Assembly (NCBI GenBank): GCA_026129905.1
Contig: JAHCHE010000007.1
Location: forward strand, 1-64,000
Direction: 5' to 3'
Length of the DNA: 64,000 nt
DNA from: Bryobacteraceae bacterium
Lineage (GTDB): Bacteria; Acidobacteriota; Terriglobia; Bryobacterales; Bryobacteraceae
This document shows positions 8,749-17,776 of this stretch, piece after piece (positions within the stretch are counted from its first letter, which is position 1; each line of letters starts with the position of its first letter). A program made the position numbers and the translations under genes. The notes beneath the pieces are model-generated. The model was not told the DNA's origin. It was given only the letters and a program-made list of their open reading frames with translations, and did no database searches.

Positions 8749-9087
8749 ATGCCCTCCACCCGCTTTCCTATCCCGCAAGGCACGCTCGACATGCTGATTC
8801 TCCAGATTCTCTCCCTTGAGCCGGCGCACGGCTACGGCATCGCGCAGCGGCTGGAGCAAATTTCGAAATCCGTCGTGCAGGTCAATCAAGGGTCGCTCTA
8901 TCCGGGCCTCCACAGGTTGGAGCAGAAGGGATGGCTCAAATCCGAGTGGAAGCAATCGGAAACGGGACGCGAAGCCAAGTTTTATTCTCTGACCTCTTCC
9001 GGACGGAAGCAGCTCAAAGTCGAGAAGGAGAGCTGGGCTCGGCTCACGGGAGCGGTCCAGTTGGTTTTTGACGAGGGCAAATCGTGA
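8749..9087 (+). CDS. PadR family transcriptional regulator
   Basis: 112 residues, a single PadR winged-helix domain without the long C-terminal helix of larger PadR proteins. It opens with IPQGTLDMLILQILSLEPAH and continues with GSLYPGLHRLEQKGWL, the recognition region typical of the acidobacterial PadR proteins found next to ADOP permeases. It should repress its own promoter and that of the downstream permease until an inducer binds. The ligand is unknown. Its stop overlaps the permease start, indicating translational coupling. Confidence 0.92.
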   Translation: MPSTRFPIPQGTLDMLILQILSLEPAHGYGIAQRLEQISKSVVQVNQGSLYPGLHRLEQKGWLKSEWKQSETGREAKFYSLTSSGRKQLKVEKESWARLTGAVQLVFDEGKS

Positions 9088-11798
9088 TGAAGCAACTACT
9101 GAACTGGCTCCGGCGCCGAAACCTTGAGGACGACCTGGACCGCGAATTGAAGTACCACTTCGAGCGGCGCGTAAACGACCTGATACTTGCGGGTTTTCCG
9201 GAGCCGGAGGCAAGAAGGCGGGCCAACCTGGAACTTGGCGGCGTCACACAGGTTCAGGAGGAAGTGCGCGACGTTTGGCTGACTCGGTGGCTGCGGGACT
9301 TCGCGTACGACCTGCGCTTCTCCGCACGTTCCTTTCTCCGCACCCCGGCGTTTATGACCACGGCGGTGCTTTCGCTGGCCCTCGGAATCGGGGCAACCAC
9401 TGCCATCTACTCTCTGGTCGATCAGGTCGTTCTTCACGCGCTCCCGGTCCACGATCCCGAACGTCTTGTTCTGATTGACTGGAAGGGAGACAACGCGTTA
9501 GTTAATGGGTTTGGCAGCTATAACTTGATGCCATACCCGGTCTGCCGCGGCCTTCATCTGCAAGACCAATTCTTCGACGGCGTATTCTGCCGTGCTCTCA
9601 CGACCATCAACCTCTCGACAAGCGGAGACGCCAAGCCGGCTGCCGCGGAAATCGTGTCGGGCACGTACTTTTCGGTGCTCGGAGTCCGCCCGGCGCTGGG
9701 CAGGCTATTGACCACCGACGATGACCAGACACCTGGCGCAAGCCCCGTAGTTGTGCTCTCCTACGACTTCTGGAAGACGCAACTGGCAGGCGCTCCGGAT
9801 GTGGTGGGACGGAAGGTTCTGATCAACAAGCACCCGATGACCGTCGTTGGCGTCGCGGCTCCCGGCTTCCATGGCATCGACGTTGGCGAGGTTCCATCGC
9901 TCTGGATTCCCGCCACCATGTCTGCCCAAGCTATTCCCGGCTTCAACGGAATGCTGGATCACCGTACGTTTTGGACGCAGATACTGGGCCGACTGAAGCC
10001 GGGCGTTACGCTGGCTCAGGCTCAGGCCGGGTTGCAACCCTGGTTTAAGGCGATGCTCGAGGAAGACACGCGCCGCGCAGGATTCCCCAGAATCACAGCC
10101 GAGCGCCGGCAGCGGTTTCTCGCATCCACTCTCGAACTCACCCCGGCTCCACAGGGCCACTCCGTCCTGCGGCGGAGGTTGACTCAGCCGCTTTGGGTTT
10201 TGCTCGCAGCGACGGGGGTGCTGTTGGGTCTGGCTTGCCTGAATGTGGCAGGTCTCTTCCTGGCACGCGGATCGGCGCGCGCCCGCGAGATCAGCACAAG
10301 ACTGGCGCTGGGCGCTGCGCGCGGGCGGATCGGTCGGCAGCTTCTTGCCGACAGTATCCTTATTGCTCTAGTTGGTGGATTGCTCGGAGTTGTTCTGGCC
10401 CCGCTTGCCATGCGAACTCTCATCGCATTCCTGCCTCAAGATGCTGCGGCGAACGCCTTGCAATCGGCCGTCGATACCCGCCTGCTGCTCTTTGCGTTGG
10501 TGGTAAGCGTGGCCACCGGCGTGCTGACCGGCTTTGCGCCGGCCCTCGAAGCCGGTCGCGACTCGTTGATCTCCTCTCTCCGAGAACGGGGTGGCACTGC
10601 CTTCGGCGGTCTCCAGCTTCGAAAGGCGATTGTGACCGCTCAGATTGCATTCACGCTCATCCTGGTCATCGGAGCGGCGTTGTTTATTCGGACGCTTACC
10701 GCATTGCTGGCAAAAGGTCCAGGGTTTGACACATCCAGCCTGATCTCATTCGGCATCGATCCGCTTCGGAACGGATATACCCCGTCCGAAGCAAGCCGGC
10801 TCATTCGCCGTATTCACGACGAAATCCGTGCTTCGACAAGCACTCAGGCATCGACCGTCTCGCGTGGCCAGTTACTGGCCGGTGGAAGCTGGAATAACTT
10901 CATGACAATTCAGACCAATCAGCGAGTTACCACGGAACGCGTGGTCCATCTGAATGCGGTCACCCCCGGATTTTTCGCGACTCTCGGGACGAGAATCGTT
11001 GTGGGACGAGATTTCGGTGAGTACGACACGCTGCCGGAGGACAAGGGCGGACAGCGCGTGGCCATTATCAACGAAGACTTCGTGAAACGATACTTCGGCG
11101 GGCGCAATCCCCTCGGCGCTCACATCTGCATCGGAACGGGTCCGGACGCCAAGCCGGATATCGAAGTTGTCGGCGTTGTGGCGAACATCAGCTATCGAGG
11201 CGTTCGCGAGGAGTGGGAGCATGCCTATTTCCCGATGGCGGCAGGCGGGAGCGTCTATGAAGGCGGCAACTACTATGTCAGAATTCAAGGCCCGTCCGAG
11301 GCAGCCGTTCAATCGATTCGAACGATTCTTCGGAATGCGGATCCGACGTTACCAACCATCTATTTCCGCACACTGGATGAGCAGGTCAGCAGGTCGTTGA
11401 ACACGGAGCGTTTGCTCGCGACGCTTTCCGGCGGCTTCGGCACGCTGGCGCTGTTGCTGTCGCTCGTCGGCCTATATGGCGTGATGTCTTTCGCGGTAAC
11501 GCAACGCACGCGCGAGATCGGCATACGGCTGGCGCTGGGAGCTACACGCTCTGGCGTCGTCTGGCTGGCGCTTCGGGACGCCCTGGCGATGATCGCCGCG
11601 GGAATCGCCATCGCTCTGCTATGTATCTGGGCGCTGGGCCGCTTGGTTGAGTCGCTGCTATACGGCATCAGGCCGACGGATCCGGCTACGATCGGCATAG
11701 CCACCTTGATTTTGTGCTCGGCGACGTTGGGCGCGGCGCTCATTCCCGCCCGCCGCGCATCGGCGGTGCACCCCACGGACGCGCTGCGATTCGAATAA
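9084..11798 (+). CDS. ADOP-type ABC transporter permease (MacB/FtsX-like)
   Basis: 904 residues. An N-terminal cytoplasmic segment (about 1-70, LEDDLDRELKYHFERRV) is characteristic of acidobacterial duplicated orphan permeases. Two MacB-core/FtsX units follow. The first membrane segment is TTAVLSLALGIGATTAIYSL, near residue 95, followed by a periplasmic MacB-PCD region. Membrane blocks lie near 370-480, a second helix near 520, a second periplasmic domain at 540-770, and the last FtsX block at about 790-890 ends IPARRASAVHPTDALRFE. No ATPase domain is encoded here or next to it, so it must borrow one or work as a mechanotransmission protein. The start is GTG 9084 or ATG 9087, overlapping the padR stop. 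Confidence 0.93.
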   Translation: MMKQLLNWLRRRNLEDDLDRELKYHFERRVNDLILAGFPEPEARRRANLELGGVTQVQEEVRDVWLTRWLRDFAYDLRFSARSFLRTPAFMTTAVLSLALGIGATTAIYSLVDQVVLHALPVHDPERLVLIDWKGDNALVNGFGSYNLMPYPVCRGLHLQDQFFDGVFCRALTTINLSTSGDAKPAAAEIVSGTYFSVLGVRPALGRLLTTDDDQTPGASPVVVLSYDFWKTQLAGAPDVVGRKVLINKHPMTVVGVAAPGFHGIDVGEVPSLWIPATMSAQAIPGFNGMLDHRTFWTQILGRLKPGVTLAQAQAGLQPWFKAMLEEDTRRAGFPRITAERRQRFLASTLELTPAPQGHSVLRRRLTQPLWVLLAATGVLLGLACLNVAGLFLARGSARAREISTRLALGAARGRIGRQLLADSILIALVGGLLGVVLAPLAMRTLIAFLPQDAAANALQSAVDTRLLLFALVVSVATGVLTGFAPALEAGRDSLISSLRERGGTAFGGLQLRKAIVTAQIAFTLILVIGAALFIRTLTALLAKGPGFDTSSLISFGIDPLRNGYTPSEASRLIRRIHDEIRASTSTQASTVSRGQLLAGGSWNNFMTIQTNQRVTTERVVHLNAVTPGFFATLGTRIVVGRDFGEYDTLPEDKGGQRVAIINEDFVKRYFGGRNPLGAHICIGTGPDAKPDIEVVGVVANISYRGVREEWEHAYFPMAAGGSVYEGGNYYVRIQGPSEAAVQSIRTILRNADPTLPTIYFRTLDEQVSRSLNTERLLATLSGGFGTLALLLSLVGLYGVMSFAVTQRTREIGIRLALGATRSGVVWLALRDALAMIAAGIAIALLCIWALGRLVESLLYGIRPTDPATIGIATLILCSATLGAALIPARRASAVHPTDALRFE

Positions 11799-11817
11799 CC
11801 GACAGGTTTCCCCATTC

Positions 11818-11846
11818 CGGGATCGCCCCGCCGTGGTCGAAAAAAG
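11818..11846 (+). repeat. 29-bp direct repeat, right copy
   Basis: Exact copy of 8547-8575. Read in the DinB frame it again gives GIAPPWSKK, but the sequence that follows is unrelated to DinB and in another frame resembles the tail of a different gene. It begins only 19 bases after the ADOP stop codon. Confidence 0.85.
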
Positions 11847-12005
11847 CGCCGCTTTCGAACGGCTCAACCAGGCGGTTCTCGAAAGGAACGGGTGGCTGCC
11901 GTATTTGCGGGCGGACCCCGCCTGGCGACCCTTTCCCCGGATCCGCGGCTCGAGGATCTCACGGCGCGAGGCGGTCATGCGCGCGGGCGGGCGACCGCGG
12001 CATGA
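11834..12005 (+). pseudogene. Remnant of a gene 3' end, kinase/TPR-type tail
   Basis: A frame from 11834 reads VEKSAAFERLNQAVLERNGW and then LPYLRADPAW. With one frame change near 11930 it continues LSPDPRLEDLTARGG to a TGA at 12003-12005. The pattern NGW-LPYLRADP followed by DPR(F/L)-x2-L resembles the C-terminal end of acidobacterial serine/threonine kinase and TPR proteins. No start, catalytic domain or upstream part exists, because the sequence is joined directly to the copied DinB end. I read it as the tail of a gene truncated by the rearrangement. The family call is from memory of such tails and is tentative. Confidence 0.35.
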
Positions 12006-12018
12006 AACGGCCTGGACT

Positions 12019-12816
12019 CTATCGGCGCCCCGCCAACCGTTTCCGCCGCCAAGCCAGTCCGGCCAAGCCGGTTCCCAGCAACAGGAAGCTGGCCGGCTCC
12101 GGGGTGAGGATTGTCTCCCCGCTGAAAAAACTGGTAACGGAATATTCGCCGGTGGAACTGAACGAATCCGAACCGAAGGTAAAAGTGCTCGGACCGACGA
12201 ACTGGTACGCGGGATTGGTCAGGCCGAGGTGAATGGTGTAGCTGAAAGCTCCGCCGCTCAAGAATTCCGCGGAGGTGACGTCGTCGCAGAGAATGCCCAG
12301 GGCGCCGCAGCCGACCAGGAGGCCGAAGAGCGGTCCGACGGCGCCGTTATTGCCCGTATGATCCACATCCGCGCCGAAGGAGAAACTCCCGCCGGCCGTG
12401 AGGCCTGACAACAGGAAGCTCGCGTTGCGCGCGGCGAGATCGAGGCCGTCGCTGAAGCCGGAATTCGGCGGGCCTGTGCTGACGGAGACGCCGGGCGAAC
12501 CGGCGGGAGCGGCGGCGCCGAATGTCAGCCAGCCCGGCGTAGCCGCGGCAACGTCGAAATAGAGCGAGCCGGCAACAGCGTTCGCGCCCGTGCCGAGCAC
12601 GAAATCCACTTGGGTAACCGTCAGCAGTCCGCTGGTGTCGGCGAGGAATTGGAAGAGGAACGCGTCGGCGGACTGTGAAATGTCGATGCTGGTGGGTGTT
12701 ACCTGAGTCCAGCTAAACGTTCCGGTGAACGAGACGGGCGTAGCCTGCGCGGGAACGGCGAGCAGGCAAACGGCGAATAGCGTTGTCAGGGTAAGCCGAG
12801 TAAAGGTGTTGCGCAT
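12019..12816 (-). CDS. PEP-CTERM sorting domain protein
   Basis: 265 residues. An N-terminal signal peptide (LTTLFAVCLLAVPAQA) precedes a beta-rich secreted body without cysteine clusters or recognised catalytic motifs. The C-terminus is a classic PEP-CTERM signal: PEPASFLLLGTGLAGLAWRR, then a basic tail. The exosortase/PEP-CTERM system would cleave at the PEP motif and route the protein to the outer surface, often in exopolysaccharide-producing bacteria. The exosortase itself is not in this window. It is divergently arranged with the 2OG oxygenase across 200 bases. Confidence 0.88.
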   Translation of the reverse strand: MRNTFTRLTLTTLFAVCLLAVPAQATPVSFTGTFSWTQVTPTSIDISQSADAFLFQFLADTSGLLTVTQVDFVLGTGANAVAGSLYFDVAAATPGWLTFGAAAPAGSPGVSVSTGPPNSGFSDGLDLAARNASFLLSGLTAGGSFSFGADVDHTGNNGAVGPLFGLLVGCGALGILCDDVTSAEFLSGGAFSYTIHLGLTNPAYQFVGPSTFTFGSDSFSSTGEYSVTSFFSGETILTPEPASFLLLGTGLAGLAWRRKRLAGRR

Positions 12817-12906
12817 TTATTCCCAATCGTGCTGAGTGCTTTTTGAGACTGTGCGTGAACGGCAACGCGTGATCCGCGTGGGGTTTCGCCAGGCGGGCCT
12901 CTGAAG

Positions 12907-12937
12907 AACATACACCAGGGGTGCGCCGGTTTGTCAA
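12907..12937 (-). promoter_or_regulatory. Candidate promoter for the PEP-CTERM gene
   Basis: On the minus strand TTGACA (12937-12932) is a perfect -35 hexamer. A weak -10 follows, either TGTATG (12914-12909, 17-base spacer) or TATGTT (12912-12907, 19-base spacer). The start codon at 12816 lies about 90 bases further on. Confidence 0.4.
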
Positions 12938-13016
12938 GCCGTCGGCGCGAATCCGCCCGAATCCTCCGGGCGCGCACATCGCTCGGCGATCCGATATAGA
13001 GTGAAACTTACGCGCT

Positions 13017-13952
13017 ATGCTCGATCTGCTTCGCCCGGAGGTCCGCGCCTCGGCCGATGCGCTCCGCGGGGACTTCGCGGCCGCGGAACCGTTCCGCCAC
13101 GTCGTAATCGACGCCTTCGTGGAAGATGCGTTCTGCCATGACCTGATCCGTGAGTTCCCGGCGTTCGATCCGGTGAATGCGCTGAATGAATTCGGCGAGG
13201 CGGGGCGCAAGGCGGTGGTGACCGGGGTCGCGCGGATCGGCCCAGCCTACGCGCGATTCGACCGGATGATCCGGTCGCGCGAGTTCCTCGACTGGCTGGG
13301 CCAGGTGGCGTCCATTGAGAACCTGGTCTACGATCCCGACTACGTCGGCGGCGGCACGCACGAAAACCTGGAAGGGCAAGACCTCGACTCGCACGTCGAT
13401 TTCAACTTTCATCCTCGACGTCCGCTGCACCGGCGGTTGAACCTGATCCTGTTCCTTAACCCGGAGTGGCGGCCGCAGTGGGGCGGTTGCCTCCAGTTGG
13501 AGCGCGACCCGTGGCACCCGGTGGCCAACGTGCTCCGGCGGAAAGTGGTCCCGCTTGCGAACCGGTGCGTGATCTTCGAGACGACGGAAACCTCGTGGCA
13601 CGGCTTCGACCGCATTCAACTGCCGGCCGAGCGGCGCAACCTGTCGCGCCGCTCCATCGCCGTCTACTTCTACACGACGACGCGCCCGCCCGCGGAGACG
13701 GCGTCATCCCACGGCACCATCTATGCGCCGCGGCCGCTGCCCCGGCAGTTCGAGGCCGGGCACACGCTCGACGCGGAAGACGTGCAGGAATTGGAGATCC
13801 TTCTGGCGCGGCGGGACCGGCAGATTCAATACCTGTACGAGCGCGAGCTGGAGTTTTCCAAGACGCTGGCGGGCATTTATCGATCGCCGTCGTTCCGGAT
13901 CGGGCGCGCGCTGACATGGCCGCTGCGGAAGATTCGGGCAAAACGGCGCTGA
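13017..13952 (+). CDS. 2OG-Fe(II) oxygenase family protein with helical tail
   Basis: 311 residues. The jelly-roll iron site is visible as HVDFNFH (HxD, near residue 126) and a distal His in ETSWHGFDRI. Arg in RRSIAVYFYTTTRP would bind 2-oxoglutarate. These proteins hydroxylate proteins or small molecules using O2. The last 55 residues form a charged helix (DVQELEILLARRDRQIQYLY) and end in SPSFRIGRALTWPLRKI. That tail is common in cell-surface glycosyltransferases and unusual on an oxygenase, hinting at envelope or glycan modification. TATAGA lies shortly upstream of the ATG as a possible -10. It stands as a single gene, 77 bases before the transaldolase operon. Confidence 0.82.
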   Translation: MLDLLRPEVRASADALRGDFAAAEPFRHVVIDAFVEDAFCHDLIREFPAFDPVNALNEFGEAGRKAVVTGVARIGPAYARFDRMIRSREFLDWLGQVASIENLVYDPDYVGGGTHENLEGQDLDSHVDFNFHPRRPLHRRLNLILFLNPEWRPQWGGCLQLERDPWHPVANVLRRKVVPLANRCVIFETTETSWHGFDRIQLPAERRNLSRRSIAVYFYTTTRPPAETASSHGTIYAPRPLPRQFEAGHTLDAEDVQELEILLARRDRQIQYLYERELEFSKTLAGIYRSPSFRIGRALTWPLRKIRAKRR

Positions 13953-14029
13953 AGTGTCCAACGCGGTAAAATAAGAAACTCGGTTCATATCGGCGGGCAC
14001 TCCTCCCGGACCCAAGAAGGACGTTCTCA

Positions 14030-15064
14030 ATGGCAAACAATGGTTATCTCGGTTGGGCGATCGCGAATACGAAGACGTGCTGGTGGCACGATTCCGCGGA
14101 ATTGGGAGAACTGGAGGTCGGGCTGGAGCGCGGGGCCGTCGGCGTGACCACGAACCCGTATCTCAGCAACCTGGCGGTGGCCCGGCACAGGACGAACTGG
14201 GCCGCGGAGATACAGAAGGCCATCGCGCAGAGCGCGAACGCGGAAGGCAAAGCCGAGGCGCTCATGCGGCTGGCGGTGACCCGCGTGGCCGAGAAGCTGA
14301 TGCCGGAATACGAGCGCAGCAAGGGTGAACGGGGATACGTCTGCGCGCAGGTGAACCCGTCGCGCGCGGGCGACCGGGAATGCATGCTGCCGATGGCGAG
14401 GCGGTTCCATGCGTGGTCGCCCAACATCGCGGTGAAACTGCCGGCCACCGCGGCGGGGCTGGACGTGCTGGAGGAATGCGCGGCGGAAGGCATCACCGTG
14501 GCGGCGACCGTGAGCTTCACGCTGCCGCAGGTTCTGAACATCGCCGAGCGGCACCGGAAGGGCGCGGCGCGGGCGCGCTCGAACGGCGTCGAGCCCGGGA
14601 GGTGTTTTTCGGTGATCATGATCGGCCGGCTCGACGACTTCTTGCGGGAAGTGGCGCACGATACGCAGGCCGCGGTGGAGGAAACCGACATCCGGCAGGC
14701 CGGCCTGGCTGTCACCAAACGGGCGTACGCGATGTACAAGGAGGAGGGCTACGAGGCGGTCCTGCTGGTGGCGGCGTTGCGCGGCGCGCACCACATGACG
14801 GAACTGTGCGGCGCGGAGCTGATCATGTCGATCGCGCCCGCCTACCAGGGGACACTGACCGCCGACAACCTTGCCTGCGAGGAGAGGATCGAGCGGCCCG
14901 TGCCCGAAGACGCCATTGAACGGCTGCGCGCGATGGCGGAGTTCGTGAAAGCCTACGAGCCGGACGGCATGCAGCCGAAAGATTTCATTTCGTACGGGGC
15001 GACGCAGCGGACGCTCGGGCAATTCGCCGAAGTCGGGTGGAATCTCCTCGAGAAATTTCAGTAA
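14030..15064 (+). CDS. Transaldolase family protein
   Basis: 344 residues with a TIM-barrel transaldolase signature. It has GVTTNPYLSNLAV near residue 38, the Schiff-base lysine K136 in PNIAVKLPATAAGLDVLEEC, the strand AEGITVAATVSFTLPQ, and a later RLDDFL. It is diverged from classical TalB, where the lysine context is KLAST, and part of the site is closer to small fructose-6-phosphate aldolase-type enzymes. It probably cleaves or transfers a dihydroxyacetone unit from a sugar phosphate in the cytoplasm. It is the first gene of an operon: the E2 gene starts 10 bases downstream. An AAGGA-like ribosome site precedes the ATG. Confidence 0.85.
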   Translation: MANNGYLGWAIANTKTCWWHDSAELGELEVGLERGAVGVTTNPYLSNLAVARHRTNWAAEIQKAIAQSANAEGKAEALMRLAVTRVAEKLMPEYERSKGERGYVCAQVNPSRAGDRECMLPMARRFHAWSPNIAVKLPATAAGLDVLEECAAEGITVAATVSFTLPQVLNIAERHRKGAARARSNGVEPGRCFSVIMIGRLDDFLREVAHDTQAAVEETDIRQAGLAVTKRAYAMYKEEGYEAVLLVAALRGAHHMTELCGAELIMSIAPAYQGTLTADNLACEERIERPVPEDAIERLRAMAEFVKAYEPDGMQPKDFISYGATQRTLGQFAEVGWNLLEKFQ

Positions 15065-15074
15065 CGGCATCGGA

Positions 15075-16385
15075 ATGGCGGTTGGATTACAAATGCCCAA
15101 GCCCGGCATCACCGTGGAGGAGTGTCTCCTGGTGGGCTGGAAGGCGGCCAAAGGCGACCGGGTGACGGCTGGGCAGGCGGTGGCAGAGATCGAGACGGAC
15201 AAGGCCGGATTCGACGTCGAGGCGCCGGTGGACGGCGTGTTGCTCGAAACATTCTTCGGTCCCGGTGAGCTGATCCCGGTGTTCACGAACATCGCGGCGA
15301 TCGGCCAGCCCGGAGAGAATTACGACGATCTGCGGCCCGCGGCGACGCCGCAAGCGGCGGAAAGCGTCAGGGCGGCCACGCCGACCGCTCCGGCGCCGGC
15401 CAGGGAAGCGGCGGCACAGGCGACCGCTCCACCCGCGCCCGCAGCGGAGATTGCGGCGCCGGCGCAAGCCGCGCCCGTGGTTCTCAGCCCCCGGGCGAGA
15501 AGGTTCGCGCAAGAGCACGGGTTTTTCCCGGCCCGAGTGAGCGGGTCGGGTCCGCAAGGGCGGGTGCTGGAAAGCGACCTGGAGGAGATCTACTACCGTT
15601 CGCCGCGCCTGTCGCTGCTGGCTCAGGCGATGATCGACGCCGGGCACGCGGCGCGGGGCGAGGGTTCCGGCGCCGGCCGGATGATTCTGTCATCGGACCT
15701 GGCGACCCCGCCCGTCAGGCTGGCGGGCATCCGGGAGACAATTGCCCGGCGCATGCGGGAATCGCTGGCGAAATCGGCGCAGTATACGCTGCACTCGTCC
15801 GCCGACGCCACCGCGCTGCTGAACCTAAGGAAACGGCTGAAAGCGAGTGGATCGCCCGCGTTGGCGTCGATCAATATCAACGACCTGGTAATGCGCTGCG
15901 CGGTCAAGACGCTGACGGAGGTGCCGGAGCTGAACGCGGAATTGATCGACGGGCAGCTCTACCGGCACGAGCGGATTCACATCGGATTTGCCTGCGACAC
16001 GCCGCGCGGGTTAGTCGTACCGATAGTTCGGGACAGCCAGGACTTGTCGCTCGAAGAACTCGCGGCGCGGATCCACTTACTAACCGACCAGGCCCTGAAC
16101 GGCGCCCTGGAACCGGACGATATGACCGGCGGAACCTTCACGGTTAGTAACCTCGGTAGCCTCGGGATCGAGTCGTTTACTCCGGTGATCAATCCGCCGC
16201 AAGTTGCCGTGCTGGGGGTGGACGCCATCCAGTTGAAACCCGCGCGCCGCGGCGACGCTGTGGAATTTGTGGATTATATCGGCCTGTCTCTTACCTGCGA
16301 TCACCAGGTGATCGACGGGGCGCCCGGCGCGCGATTCCTGAAGAAGCTGAGGGAGAACGTCGAGAACATCGAATGCACGATCTGA
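15075..16385 (+). CDS. 2-oxoacid dehydrogenase E2 (dihydrolipoamide acyltransferase)
   Basis: 436 residues in the standard E2 order. An N-terminal lipoyl domain (1-80) carries the lipoylated lysine K43 in EIETDKAGFDVEAP. An Ala/Pro/Thr-rich linker follows (about 90-135), then a peripheral-subunit-binding domain (LSPRARRFAQEHGF) and the catalytic acyltransferase domain ending with DHQVIDGAPGARFL, the His-Asp active site, near residue 410. It transfers an acyl group from lipoyl to CoA. The acyl chain (acetyl, branched or other) cannot be told from sequence. Its 3' end overlaps the E3 gene by 13 bases. Confidence 0.92.
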   Translation: MAVGLQMPKPGITVEECLLVGWKAAKGDRVTAGQAVAEIETDKAGFDVEAPVDGVLLETFFGPGELIPVFTNIAAIGQPGENYDDLRPAATPQAAESVRAATPTAPAPAREAAAQATAPPAPAAEIAAPAQAAPVVLSPRARRFAQEHGFFPARVSGSGPQGRVLESDLEEIYYRSPRLSLLAQAMIDAGHAARGEGSGAGRMILSSDLATPPVRLAGIRETIARRMRESLAKSAQYTLHSSADATALLNLRKRLKASGSPALASININDLVMRCAVKTLTEVPELNAELIDGQLYRHERIHIGFACDTPRGLVVPIVRDSQDLSLEELAARIHLLTDQALNGALEPDDMTGGTFTVSNLGSLGIESFTPVINPPQVAVLGVDAIQLKPARRGDAVEFVDYIGLSLTCDHQVIDGAPGARFLKKLRENVENIECTI

Positions 16386-17701
16386 TCGTAATCGGGGCCG
16401 GTCCCGGCGGCTACGAGGCCGCGGCGCACGCCGGTCAGATGGGGAAAAGAGTCGCGGTAGTAGAGAAGCGCCGCGTCGGTGGCGCGTGCCTGAACGTCGG
16501 CTGCATCCCCACCAAGACGTTTCTGAAGGCCTCCAAGCTTCTGTTCGAGTGCCGGAACGCCGCGAAATACGGCATCCGGGCGAGCGAGGCGCAATTGGAC
16601 ATGCCGGCGCTGCTGGCGCGGAAGGCGAGGATTGTCGGGACGCTGACGCGCGGTGTGGAGACGCTGCTGAACCGAAGCGGCGTCGAGGCGATCGCGGGCC
16701 ACGCGCGACTGGCTTCGCGAAACACGGTGAACGTGGACGGGCGCGTCCTGGAGACGAAGAACATCCTGATCGCGACCGGATCGCGGCCGGCGGTTCCGCC
16801 AGTCCCAGGCATCGATTCCTCCCGGGTGCTCGATTCCAGTTCCGCTCTCGAACTGGACCACGTACCGGAACGGCTGGCGATTATCGGCGCGGGTTACATC
16901 GGGCTGGAGTTCGCGAGCTTTTTCGCAGAGGCCGGCTCGAAAGTGACCGTACTCGAGATGCTGGAGGAAACCACCGCGGCGGGCGATGCGGAAATCTCAA
17001 AGCGCCTCACCGACGCCATCCGCCGCAGCGGCGTGGATCTCCGGTTCTCGGCCGCCGTCCGCCGCATCGACGGGAACAAGATCTACGCGGGAGACAGTGA
17101 ACTGACCGCCGACTACATTCTCAACGCGACCGGGCGGGTTCCGGTGGTGGAGGATCTGGGGCTGGATAAGGTTGGGGTGGATTACGACCGCAAGGGAATC
17201 CGGACGTCCGACCGGGGCAAGACGAATATCCCCGGCGTGTGGGCGTGCGGGGACGTGACGGGACGAAAACTCCTGGCCCACGCGGCCACGCGCGAGGGGA
17301 TCGTGGCGGTAAACAACATGTTCGGCCAGCCGGACCGCATCCGCTACCGCGGCATTCCCGCGGTGATTTACACGCACCCGGAAGTGGCGAGCGTGGGTTA
17401 CTCGGAGATGGAACTCGAGGCGCTCGGAATCGAGTACCGGAAGTCCACCGCGCCGATGGGCGTCGCGGGGCGGTTTCTCATCGAGCACGAGGGAGGCTCC
17501 GGGTTTGTGAAGGCGCTGGTGGGGGCGCGGTACGGCAACGTGCTGGGCGTGCACGCCATCGGCGACGGGGCGAGCGAATTCATTATGGCCGCGGCCTTCA
17601 TGATTGAGACGGAGATGCGGGTTTCCGACGTGAGAGAGCTCGTGTTTCCGCATCCGACCATCGGGGAGGCCCTGAAGGAAGCGATCGTACGCGCGGGATA
17701 G
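16373..17701 (+). CDS. lpdA: Dihydrolipoamide dehydrogenase (E3)
   Basis: 442 residues. It has an FAD fold (LIVIGAGPGGYEAAAHA), a redox disulfide C39/C44 in GGACLNVGCIPTK, an NAD-binding fold (LAIIGAGYIGLEFASFF), a second FAD contact (WACGDVTGRKLLAHAA) and the C-terminal active-site base region FPHPTIGEALKEAI. It reoxidises dihydrolipoyl groups on the E2 with NAD+. The ATG lies inside the E2 3' end, so the two are translationally coupled and belong to one complex. It is somewhat shorter than the usual 460-480 residues but has all domains. Confidence 0.93.
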   Translation: MHDLIVIGAGPGGYEAAAHAGQMGKRVAVVEKRRVGGACLNVGCIPTKTFLKASKLLFECRNAAKYGIRASEAQLDMPALLARKARIVGTLTRGVETLLNRSGVEAIAGHARLASRNTVNVDGRVLETKNILIATGSRPAVPPVPGIDSSRVLDSSSALELDHVPERLAIIGAGYIGLEFASFFAEAGSKVTVLEMLEETTAAGDAEISKRLTDAIRRSGVDLRFSAAVRRIDGNKIYAGDSELTADYILNATGRVPVVEDLGLDKVGVDYDRKGIRTSDRGKTNIPGVWACGDVTGRKLLAHAATREGIVAVNNMFGQPDRIRYRGIPAVIYTHPEVASVGYSEMELEALGIEYRKSTAPMGVAGRFLIEHEGGSGFVKALVGARYGNVLGVHAIGDGASEFIMAAAFMIETEMRVSDVRELVFPHPTIGEALKEAIVRAG

Positions 17702-17776
17702 CGGCGCCCGAAGGCGCCCCGTTCCGCCTGCCGGTCGGCGTTGCCGGGCAGCGCGGCCATCGAGGAGCAACAGAAC

